A model generated the notes under the pieces. It saw only the letters and a list, made by a program, of their open reading frames with translations, was not told the origin of the DNA and ran no database searches. Shown here piece by piece: positions 1 to 4,884 of a stretch of 7,307 bases of DNA. The DNA comes from Thioalkalivibrio sp. (lineage in GTDB: Bacteria; Pseudomonadota; Gammaproteobacteria; Ectothiorhodospirales; Ectothiorhodospiraceae): the NCBI GenBank assembly GCA_018224485.1, contig JAGTVE010000070.1, positions 1-7,307 of the forward strand, written 5' to 3'. Positions within the stretch are counted from its first letter, which is position 1. Each line of letters starts with the position of its first letter. The translations under genes were made by a program, and so were the position numbers.

Positions 1-294
1 CGCTCCAGGATGTCCACGCACGCCGCCTGCAGAGCCGACCACCGCGTCGCCGATCCGGAACCCGGTCACCCCATCGCCCACTTGATCGACGATTCCGGCG
101 ACGTCGCCGCCCAGGATGGCGGGGAATTCCGGCCCGGACCGCACCAGGCCGCTGCGGATCTTGGTGTCGAGTGGGTTCACGCTGGAGGCGCGCACCTGGA
201 TGCGCACCTGTCCGGGGCCGGCCTGTGGATCGGGGAGGCTGGCCTCCTCGAAGACCTCGGGGCCGCCATGGCGATGGATCACATAGGCCTTCAT
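1..294 (-). CDS. Medium-chain (GroES-like) alcohol dehydrogenase / quinone oxidoreductase, N-terminal part
   Basis: The gene runs off the left edge; 98 N-terminal residues are visible of a family usually about 320-340 aa long. The start MKAYVIHRHGGPEVF is typical of MDR-superfamily oxidoreductases. NPLDTKIRSG (40-49), LGGDVAGIV (61-69) followed by VGDGVTGFRIGDAV (72-85), and SAGGVRGHPGA at the edge are GroES-like-domain signatures. These fit the zinc-dependent alcohol dehydrogenase / NADPH:quinone reductase branch, soluble enzymes that reduce quinones, enals or carbonyls with NAD(P)H. The Rossmann domain lies outside the window, so cofactor and substrate cannot be judged. The ATG is preceded by AGAGGAG about 6 bases upstream. 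The gene lies 127 bases downstream of the DUF2237 gene on the same strand, so co-transcription is possible but not shown. Family call is firm, substrate unknown. Confidence 0.88.
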   Translation of the reverse strand, partial: MKAYVIHRHGGPEVFEEASLPDPQAGPGQVRIQVRASSVNPLDTKIRSGLVRSGPEFPAILGGDVAGIVDQVGDGVTGFRIGDAVVGSAGGVRGHPGA

Positions 295-396
295 CGGGCG
301 CTCCTCTGGACAACGGGATCCTGACCAACGGAGATCGCGCGGCCGCTGGGGATCACCGCATACGAAGACGGCACGCGGGACTATCGCCTGCTGGAT

Positions 397-415
397 CGGC
401 CCCGAGGCCGGGCCG
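397..415. repeat. GC-rich dyad between the DUF2237 and dehydrogenase genes
   Basis: CGGCCC at 397-402 and GGGCCG at 410-415 form a perfect 6-bp stem with a 7-base loop, just downstream of the DUF2237 stop codon. No T-run follows on the minus strand, so it is at best a weak or Rho-assisted terminator or a processing hairpin. Such stems are common by chance at this GC content. Confidence 0.25.
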
Positions 416-421
416 GCGGCG

Positions 422-817
422 TCAGGACAGATCGATCGCGAAGCGCTTCAGGTCCTCAAGGCTGACGATCTCCAGCGCCTTCTGGTGCGTCGCCATCAGC
501 ACCACGCGCGGTGCCGCTCCGGCCTCCAGCGCCTCGCGCCAGCGCGCGGCACACAGACACCAGCGGTCGCCCGGTTTCAGGCCCGGAAACCCGAACTCGG
601 GCCGCGGCGTCACCAGGTCGTTGCCGCGGTTCTTCGAGAACTCCAGGAACTCCGCGGTCACCCGCGCGCACACCACGTGCCGTCCCAGATCATCCGGCCC
701 CGTGCTGCAATCCCCGTCCCGATAAAACCCGGTCACCGGCTCACCCTGCGAGCACGCAACGAGCGGATGCCCGAGCACATTCAGCCCCTGCTCTCTCCCC
801 GGCGGTCCCCCATCCAT
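422..817 (-). CDS. DUF2237 family protein (COG3651-like), function unknown
   Basis: 131 aa, the usual family length. The diagnostic core is nearly intact: NVLG (13-16), TGFYRDG (29-35), TGP (39-41), TAEFLEFSKNRGNDL (54-68), TPRPEFGFPGLKPGDRWCLC (70-89), ATHQKAL (109-115). Five cysteines (22, 37, 50, 87, 89) at family-conserved places could bind a metal or take part in redox chemistry, but I know of no assigned function. There is no signal peptide or membrane segment, so it is probably cytoplasmic. The frame stays open far upstream, but the ATG at 815-817 is chosen because GAGGGAGGTG sits at ideal spacing before it and family similarity begins just after it. Upstream sequence in that frame belongs to the inverted-repeat element. 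The gene is divergent from the Sel1 gene; both face away from that element. Confidence 0.9.
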   Translation of the reverse strand: MDGGPPGREQGLNVLGHPLVACSQGEPVTGFYRDGDCSTGPDDLGRHVVCARVTAEFLEFSKNRGNDLVTPRPEFGFPGLKPGDRWCLCAARWREALEAGAAPRVVLMATHQKALEIVSLEDLKRFAIDLS

Positions 818-847
818 ATCCACCTCCCTCAAGTCCAAACCCCCCAA

Positions 848-877
848 AGCATACCCCCCACCCGGGGGTCGGACCAA
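848..877 (-). promoter_or_regulatory. Candidate promoter for the DUF2237 gene
   Basis: On the minus strand a TATGCT -10-like hexamer (848-853) lies 18 bases downstream of TTGGTC (872-877). The -35 match is weak (TTG only). The spacer contains a perfect 6-bp dyad, ACCCCC (853-858) and GGGGGT (864-869). The -35 lies inside the left end of the inverted-repeat element, so the element's end may contribute to expression. Tentative. Confidence 0.28.
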
Positions 878-1150
878 GGGAAGTCCCTGAAAACAATAAA
901 AAACCGGCTCAAAAATAGGGTGTTTTAGGGCCTTAGAGGCGCGTTTTTGGCCCCGAAAACGGCGGTCGAGGCGCTCACCGGGGGTCCGGGAGAACAGGGT
1001 GAAGCCGGTGCGCCGAGGTGTGGCAGCTCGGGCTTCGAGCGGTGTTTTTGGGCTCGAAAATGGGCCTCCAAGCCTTGATATCGGGGGAAAAATCGGGTGG
1101 ATTGCCATCAAATTCAGGGGTTTGGCTTGGTCCGACCCCGGCTGGTGGGG
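856..1150. mobile_element. Palindromic non-coding element with 27-bp terminal inverted repeats (MITE/REP-like)
   Basis: The stretch between the two divergent genes is not coding by any similarity I recognise. GGGGTCGGACCAAG at 865-878 recurs as an exact reverse complement at 1126-1139, and the match extends inward to 27 bp (865-891 with 1113-1139, 23 identities by hand). Outside this, CCCCACC (856-862) pairs with GGTGGGG (1144-1150) after a 2-base shift. Keeping the same symmetry centre (near 1002), 928-972 also matches the complement of 1032-1076 at about 31 of 45 positions, ungapped. The whole is thus one long imperfect inverted repeat around a central loop of about 60 bases, itself with CACCGG/CCGGTG (976-981, 1005-1010). 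It is AT-richer than its surroundings, with A/T tracts. No transposase and no clear target duplication are seen. Alternatives: a paired REP structure or a structured RNA. The inverted repeat is certain; mobility is inferred. Confidence 0.6.
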
Positions 1151-1156
1151 CATCAT
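1127..1156 (+). promoter_or_regulatory. Candidate promoter for the Sel1-repeat gene
   Basis: TTGGTC (1127-1132) and CATCAT (1151-1156) are separated by 18 bases. They mirror the minus-strand promoter candidate at the other end of the inverted-repeat element, same hexamer and same spacing. It would give a leader of about 45-50 bases before the ATG at 1209. Both hexamers are poor matches to the consensus, so the main support is the symmetry. Confidence 0.2.
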
Positions 1157-1208
1157 TGGGGACTGAGGAGCGGGCCGGCGGCCAAACCTACAACCAACCG
1201 GATGGATC

Positions 1209-1670
1209 ATGCAGCGTTCCGATGAGGATCAGCAGGGCCTTGAGGGCGGCGTCGCGGCCTTCGAGGACAACCAGTTTGCCAAGGCGATGCGGATGCTCCA
1301 CCCGCTGGCGGAGGCCGGCGTGGCCGATGCCGGGTACCGCGTGGCGATCATGTACCAGAACGGGCTCGGCGTGGCGCGCCAGCCGGAGGTGGCCGTGAGG
1401 TGGATGCGCGCCGCCGCGGAGGACGGCAACGCGATGGCGCAGTACGCGCTCGGCTTCATGTACCTGCAGGGCGACTGCGTGGAGTCGGACGGCGCGCAGG
1501 CGGTCCACTGGCTCGAAACGGCCGCCGGGCAGGGGCTGTCCGGCGCCAAGACCACGCTCGCCCTGATGTACGCGCAGGGCAAGGGGGTGGAACGGGACCC
1601 GGAGGCGGCGCGCCGCTGGTACATCGCCGCAGGCTTCGATCCGAACCGGATGTCTACACTGAAGGGCTGA
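1209..1670 (+). CDS. Small Sel1-like repeat (SLR/TPR-type) protein
   Basis: 153 aa built almost wholly of Sel1-like repeats, alpha-helical units that act as protein-protein interaction scaffolds. A half repeat (about 19-40, FAKAMRMLHPLAEAG) is followed by three units: 41-74 (AGYRVAIMYQNGLGV, then AVRWMRAAAEDGN), 75-110 (AMAQYALGFMYLQGD, then AVHWLETAAGQG) and 111-142 (AKTTLALMYAQGKGV, then AARRWYIAAG). The LG.MY..G.GV and A..W...AA.QG patterns are the signature. No signal peptide is seen, so this copy looks cytoplasmic, although many relatives are exported. The ribosome site is weak (GGATGGA just before the ATG), but no better in-frame start precedes the repeats. It is the only convincing plus-strand gene, convergent with the gene ending at 1803. 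Partner unknown. Confidence 0.85.
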   Translation: MQRSDEDQQGLEGGVAAFEDNQFAKAMRMLHPLAEAGVADAGYRVAIMYQNGLGVARQPEVAVRWMRAAAEDGNAMAQYALGFMYLQGDCVESDGAQAVHWLETAAGQGLSGAKTTLALMYAQGKGVERDPEAARRWYIAAGFDPNRMSTLKG

Positions 1671-1704
1671 GCACGAACGCACGGGTGCGGGCACGCAGCT
1701 TGTG

Positions 1705-1718
1705 GCCGGAGGTCCGGC
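1705..1718. repeat. Short dyad in the convergent gap 1671-1802
   Basis: GCCGGA (1705-1710) and TCCGGC (1713-1718) are perfect complements around a 2-base centre, in the 132-base gap between the convergent Sel1 and DUF7931-like genes. No T-run follows on either strand, so a classical Rho-independent terminator is not supported. Nothing else is apparent in the gap. Confidence 0.25.
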
Positions 1719-1802
1719 TCGACGTCGGCGGCCACAGGACACGGCCTGGGCTTCCCCCGCCTGCCGCACGGCGCGCGGGCCCGATTCCCGGCCGGCGGCC
1801 GC

Positions 1803-2297
1803 TCAGAGCCCCAGCTTGCGCAGTTCCCGGGACTCCGTCCCCGCCGCCCAGTTCTGCTCGAAGTCCTCCGCGGCCTTGCGATTGCCGGCGGGGTCGCGCG
1901 ATTCCACCCGGAGGCCGGTTCGGCCCTTGTGCTGCACGAGATAGAGCCAGGCCTCGCGATCGACGACCAGCAGCAGGCTGGCCGGCGTATCCTGCGCGGG
2001 CGCGAGGCAGCGCACGGATATCGCGGTGGGCAGGCGCATCACCGTGCCCGCAAGCCGGGGCAGGCCGCTCTTGAGTTCCAGATCGTCATCGACGAGGAGC
2101 CGCAGATCGGAGTGCCGGGTGCGTCGGGCCACCCGGGCCATGGCGTCCCTCAGGCGGGTATCCGGCAGGGCCATCAGCAGGCGGCACCGCGTGTGGACCC
2201 AGATCCTGCGCCGCGCCGACTCCAGCAGCCGGTCAACCGCCGCGCCGGCCCGCTCGAGGTCGTCTTCCGGAATGTCGTCGTCCGTCCGCTCGTTCAC
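1803..2297 (-). CDS. Stand-alone homologue of the C-terminal domain of fused GNAT proteins (DUF7931-like)
   Basis: 164 aa, soluble, starting at GTG (2295-2297). I recognise it from the pattern of the domain that follows GNAT in many fused gammaproteobacterial proteins (DUF7931, as I recall). A charged helix (about 13-31) is followed by a strand of the type DLRLLVDD (64-71), a second strand LLLVVDREAWLYL (108-120), and the end FEQNWAAGTESRELRKLGL (146-164), which matches the usual W..G....ELR.L.L tail. The domain's fold resembles phospholipase-D-like modules, but no HKD catalytic motif is visible and its role is unknown. The GNAT gene ends 33 bases upstream in the same frame, with two TGA codons between them (2331-2333, 2313-2315). 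The ribosome site is weak (GGGGAT), so translation probably depends on coupling to the GNAT. The true start could be another nearby codon. Confidence 0.72.
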   Translation of the reverse strand: MNERTDDDIPEDDLERAGAAVDRLLESARRRIWVHTRCRLLMALPDTRLRDAMARVARRTRHSDLRLLVDDDLELKSGLPRLAGTVMRLPTAISVRCLAPAQDTPASLLLVVDREAWLYLVQHKGRTGLRVESRDPAGNRKAAEDFEQNWAAGTESRELRKLGL

Positions 2298-2330
2298 CGC
2301 GCCATCCCCGCTTCAGGTTCCCCGACCCTT

Positions 2331-2777
2331 TCAGGCCATCTCTGCCGTGCGGCTCAGCCGCCGCAGCATGCGCTGGTGCGGGATGCCGGCATCCTCGAAG
2401 ATATCGCTGATCACGATGAAGCCATGCGGGGCGTAGAAGTCCCGGCTGGCATACTGGGCATTCAGCCACACCTCGCCCCATCCGTGCGCCTCCGCCGCGG
2501 CGATCGCGTGCTTGAGCAGGCGCGACCCGATGCCCTGGCGGCGATGGTCGCGAAGCACCGCCATGCGCCCGATCTGGCCGTTCGGCAGCAGACGCAGCGT
2601 GCCCACGGGCTCATCCTCGGAGGTGAGGGCCAGCCAGTGCAGGGCAGTCACGTCGAGACCGTCGAACTCGAGGCTGCGGGGGACGTTCTGTTCCTTCACG
2701 AAGACCTCACAGCGCACGGTCTGCAGGCCCATCCTGTCGGCCGGCCAGCTGGCCTCCCGTATGCGGATTCGCTTCAT
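2331..2777 (-). CDS. GNAT family N-acetyltransferase (ElaA-like)
   Basis: 148 aa, one complete GNAT domain, which transfers acetyl from acetyl-CoA to an amine; the substrate cannot be told from sequence. VRCEVFVKEQNVP (21-33) and the acidic FDGLD region (38-42) are typical of the ElaA/fused-GNAT branch. VGTLRLL (58-64), then IGRMAVLRDHRRQGIGSRLL (69-88), contain the acetyl-CoA pyrophosphate loop RRQGIG (79-84). Next come AQYASRDFYAPHGF (107-120) and EDAGIPHQRM (128-137), the latter a hallmark of this branch. The ATG is directly preceded by AGGA, and AGGGAAAG lies slightly further upstream, so the ribosome site is imperfect. A promoter candidate lies at 2872-2899. The gene heads a two-gene unit with the DUF7931-like gene, to which homologues are commonly fused. 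Confidence 0.9.
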   Translation of the reverse strand: MKRIRIREASWPADRMGLQTVRCEVFVKEQNVPRSLEFDGLDVTALHWLALTSEDEPVGTLRLLPNGQIGRMAVLRDHRRQGIGSRLLKHAIAAAEAHGWGEVWLNAQYASRDFYAPHGFIVISDIFEDAGIPHQRMLRRLSRTAEMA

Positions 2778-2871
2778 TCCTGTCTTTCCCTGGCAGGGGG
2801 CGGAGCGGGCCGCCGCATGGATTGATCGGAGCGCTCAGATCACTTGTGCCTCCGCACCCGTCGCTGGAGGG

Positions 2872-2899
2872 AGTGTAGCGCCTGATCAATAAATGTGAA
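2872..2899 (-). promoter_or_regulatory. Sigma70-type promoter for the GNAT unit
   Basis: Minus-strand TTCACA (2894-2899, five of six to the -35 consensus) is 16 bases from TACACT (2872-2877, a good -10). The surrounding sequence is AT-rich in an otherwise GC-rich region. Transcription would begin near 2865, giving a leader of about 88 bases before the GNAT ATG. This makes the GNAT pair a unit separate from the operon ending at 2950. Confidence 0.5.
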
Positions 2900-2934
2900 G
2901 ATCTATTCTTTTGACGTTCGCCGCTCGGCTCGCT

Positions 2935-2949
2935 GCCCGGCGGACGGGC
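2935..2949 (-). terminator. Hairpin directly after the lipid-operon stop codon
   Basis: GCCCG (2935-2939) and CGGGC (2945-2949) form a perfect 5-bp stem with a 5-base loop touching the stop codon of the chalcone-isomerase-like gene. There is no U-tract after it on the minus strand, so it may only stabilise the 3' end or be chance at this GC content. It is the only end-of-operon structure seen. Confidence 0.22.
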
Positions 2950-3540
2950 TCAGGTCAGCAGGTCGTCGCGAAACCGTGCGGAAAGCGGCTCCCGCGGATC
3001 GAGCCAGATGCCGAAGTAGGCCCGTGCGAAATCGAGGCCCGGCACCCGAATCAGTTCCTCGCCGTTCTTCAGCAGCCGCGTCCCGTTTCCGGGATCGTAC
3101 TCCAGCGCGTAGCGGTCGCCGGCCTCCACGTCGCGATACGCTGCGTTGAAGGTGTCCAGCCGGTCCGACAGCGCCGCCAGCACCTCGGGCGGCTGCTGTT
3201 TCTCCAGCAGCGTGTTTCCGCTCCGGCGAAAGTCATCGCCGCTGATCGACATCAGGTAGTGCAGCTCCAGGCGCTTCGGAACGTCCGCATCCAGGACATC
3301 GTCGGGCGCAATGTCCGCCGGCGCGTACAGGGCGCCGGTATAGACCCGGAACACGACCGCATAGCGGAACAGGCCACCGCCGCGCACGGGCACGTCGATG
3401 TCTCCGATGGCCACGGACGGAGCAAAATCGACCCCCGAGATGCGGACCGACCCGGTCGCCGGAAGACCGAGCAGCAGGGCAAGAAGGACCACGGTGGCGG
3501 CCGACGCGGCGCGCCGGACGAATAGGGGATTGCGGATCAT
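2950..3540 (-). CDS. Exported chalcone-isomerase-like protein (Chalcone_3 type)
   Basis: 196 aa. An N-terminal Sec signal peptide is clear: basic start with Arg9/Arg10, hydrophobic core about 14-26, likely cleavage near 30. The mature part matches bacterial chalcone-isomerase-like proteins: FRVYTGALY (64-72), KRLELHYL (89-96), and a tail with VPGLDFARAYFGIWL (166-180) then DPREPLS. Plant members of the fold isomerise chalcones or bind fatty acids; bacterial relatives often sit beside Cfa-type lipid genes and have no settled activity. A periplasmic lipid-binding or isomerase role is inferred from context. The start is firm: AGGAGG (3547-3552) lies 6 bases upstream, and the ATG overlaps the transporter stop by 4 bases (ATGA). 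It is the last gene of the operon; the DUF3833 and DUF2878 genes that often accompany such clusters are absent here. Confidence 0.85.
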   Translation of the reverse strand: MIRNPLFVRRAASAATVVLLALLLGLPATGSVRISGVDFAPSVAIGDIDVPVRGGGLFRYAVVFRVYTGALYAPADIAPDDVLDADVPKRLELHYLMSISGDDFRRSGNTLLEKQQPPEVLAALSDRLDTFNAAYRDVEAGDRYALEYDPGNGTRLLKNGEELIRVPGLDFARAYFGIWLDPREPLSARFRDDLLT

Positions 3541-4883
3541 GGGGTGCCTCCTGTGGGAGCGGTGGACATCTCGAGGGACGCCTGCTGCGCCTCGATGCGC
3601 TGGCGTAGCGCGCGCTGTGCATCCTCGTCGATCGGGAAGTGCCAGACCAGCGGCATCGCCGCCAGCTTGAACAGGACGGGAAGCCCCGCGTAGGCGAGGG
3701 CGAGCACCAGCAGGGCGCCGCCGCTGTTCCCGCCCTCGGTGGAGAAGCCCGCGAGCGCGAGCAGCGGGAAGCTGATGCCGACCGCGAGCGCGAGCGCGAG
3801 CTTAGTGGCCATGCCCCACAGGCCGAAGAAGAGTCCGGCGCGCTCGCCGCCGCCCTCGGCGGTATCCTGGTCGATCACGTCGGCCTGCATCGCCGCCGGC
3901 AGCGCCAGGTCCACGCCCAGGCTCAGGCCGGTGAGCACGGTGATCAGGTAGAACCAGGCGACGTCCCCGGCGCCGAGCAGGGGCACCCAGATGAAGAAGG
4001 CGCTCGCCAGCAGCATGGAGATCGTCCAGACCCGGTGCTTGCCCAGCCGCCGGGCCAGCAGCAGCCAGGCGGGCAGGGCGGCGATGCCGACGCCGAAATA
4101 GACGAGCAGCAGCGGTCCCGCATGCTCCGGGGCCTCGAGCACGTGGGTGATGAACAGGAGGAAGAGGGTGGCGGGGATCGCGTTCGCGGTCCCGTTCAAC
4201 ACCCAGGCCAGCACCAGCCGACGGAACGGCCGGTTGTCCCGAAGCAGGAGCAGCCCGTGCCGCCAGGCCACGGGCGGGAGGCGGCCGGGGCGCTCGGGGA
4301 CCGCCAGGATCAGCAGCAGCACCGCGAGCGGCAGCAGCCACCAGAACAAGGTGGCGAGGGCAGCGAGACTGGCGCCGGCATCGTTCTCGAGTCCCAGCAC
4401 CGCGGGCATGGAGGCCGCGACCACCGTGCCGGTCACCACGAAGCCCTCGCGCCAGGCACTGATCCGCGAGCGCTCGTGGTAGTGGGGCGAGAGCTCCGCG
4501 CCCCAGGCGAAGTACGGCAGGGACACCAGCGTCCATCCCAGATAGACCACGGCACTGAAGAACAGCAGGTGGAGCGCGCCCACCCCCTCGCCCGGCCGGA
4601 ACAGCATCTCGACGGCCACCAGCAGGATCGGCGTGCCAATGATGATCAGCGCGCGCCGGCGGAACGGCCCGCGGATGCGGTCGGAGAGGTGGCCGACGAT
4701 CGGGTCGGTGATCACGTCGAACAGGCGCGCGGCCAGCAGGATGAAGCCGACGGCGGCCAGCCCGATGCCGGTCTGCTCCGCGTAGAAGGTCGGCAGGAAG
4801 ACGAACAGCGGCAGGCCGAGGATGGCCATCGGCAGTCCGGGCAGCCCGTAGGCGACCAGCCGGGATCGGGCGATGCGGGTCAT
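3537..4883 (-). CDS. MelB/GPH-type cation-coupled MFS transporter
   Basis: 448 aa with about twelve hydrophobic segments, an inner-membrane symporter of the glycoside-pentoside-hexuronide (GPH) branch. Helix II has R53-x-x-D56-x-x-x-D60-P, the spacing of Arg52, Asp55 and Asp59 of E. coli MelB, where the two aspartates bind the coupling cation. It continues into G64HLSDR with the basic loop RGPFRRR (71-77). PYFAWGAELSPHYHERSR (123-140) and ADVIDQDTAEGGGERAG (334-350) followed by K361 are other family marks. The C-terminal tail (about 417-448) is hydrophilic and cytoplasmic. Its ATG lies one base after the Cfa-like stop (TGACATG) without a clear Shine-Dalgarno site, so translation is probably coupled. 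Membership of a lipid-modification operon suggests a substrate other than a sugar; the actual substrate is unknown. Confidence 0.9.
   Translation of the reverse strand: MTRIARSRLVAYGLPGLPMAILGLPLFVFLPTFYAEQTGIGLAAVGFILLAARLFDVITDPIVGHLSDRIRGPFRRRALIIIGTPILLVAVEMLFRPGEGVGALHLLFFSAVVYLGWTLVSLPYFAWGAELSPHYHERSRISAWREGFVVTGTVVAASMPAVLGLENDAGASLAALATLFWWLLPLAVLLLILAVPERPGRLPPVAWRHGLLLLRDNRPFRRLVLAWVLNGTANAIPATLFLLFITHVLEAPEHAGPLLLVYFGVGIAALPAWLLLARRLGKHRVWTISMLLASAFFIWVPLLGAGDVAWFYLITVLTGLSLGVDLALPAAMQADVIDQDTAEGGGERAGLFFGLWGMATKLALALAVGISFPLLALAGFSTEGGNSGGALLVLALAYAGLPVLFKLAAMPLVWHFPIDEDAQRALRQRIEAQQASLEMSTAPTGGTP
3547..3552 (-). promoter_or_regulatory. Strong ribosome binding site for the chalcone-isomerase-like gene
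   Basis: A full AGGAGG on the minus strand, 6 bases before the ATG at 3538-3540 and inside the 3' end of the transporter gene. It fixes the start of the exported protein and implies independent re-initiation at the ATGA overlap. Confidence 0.8.
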
Positions 4884-4884
4884 G

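Noticed and set aside
325..465. Plus-strand protein-like stretch (LGITAYEDGTRDYRLLD) between two genes
   Set aside because: It looks coding for about 25 codons but has no start, follows a stop codon, and runs into the DUF2237 gene on the other strand. It could be a gene scrap, but this is unsupported.
942..1062. Apparent direct repeat of a TTTTTGG...CGAAAA core (942-961 and 1043-1062)
   Set aside because: Each core is itself nearly palindromic, so it reads as direct or inverted; the inverted alignment is longer and in register with the element ends.
818..1210. Upstream in-frame extension of the DUF2237 protein by about 130 residues
   Set aside because: The extension has no family similarity, crosses the inverted-repeat element, and would ignore a strong ribosome site at the internal ATG.
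1929..2825. Plus-strand 298-codon open frame across the GNAT pair
   Set aside because: It is antisense to two minus-strand genes with clear family patterns and has no recognisable domain.
2821..2890. ATTGATC/GATCAAT pair and GAGCGCTC palindrome upstream of the GNAT gene as FNR- or CRP-like sites
   Set aside because: Half-site spacing fits neither FNR nor CRP, and short palindromes are expected by chance.
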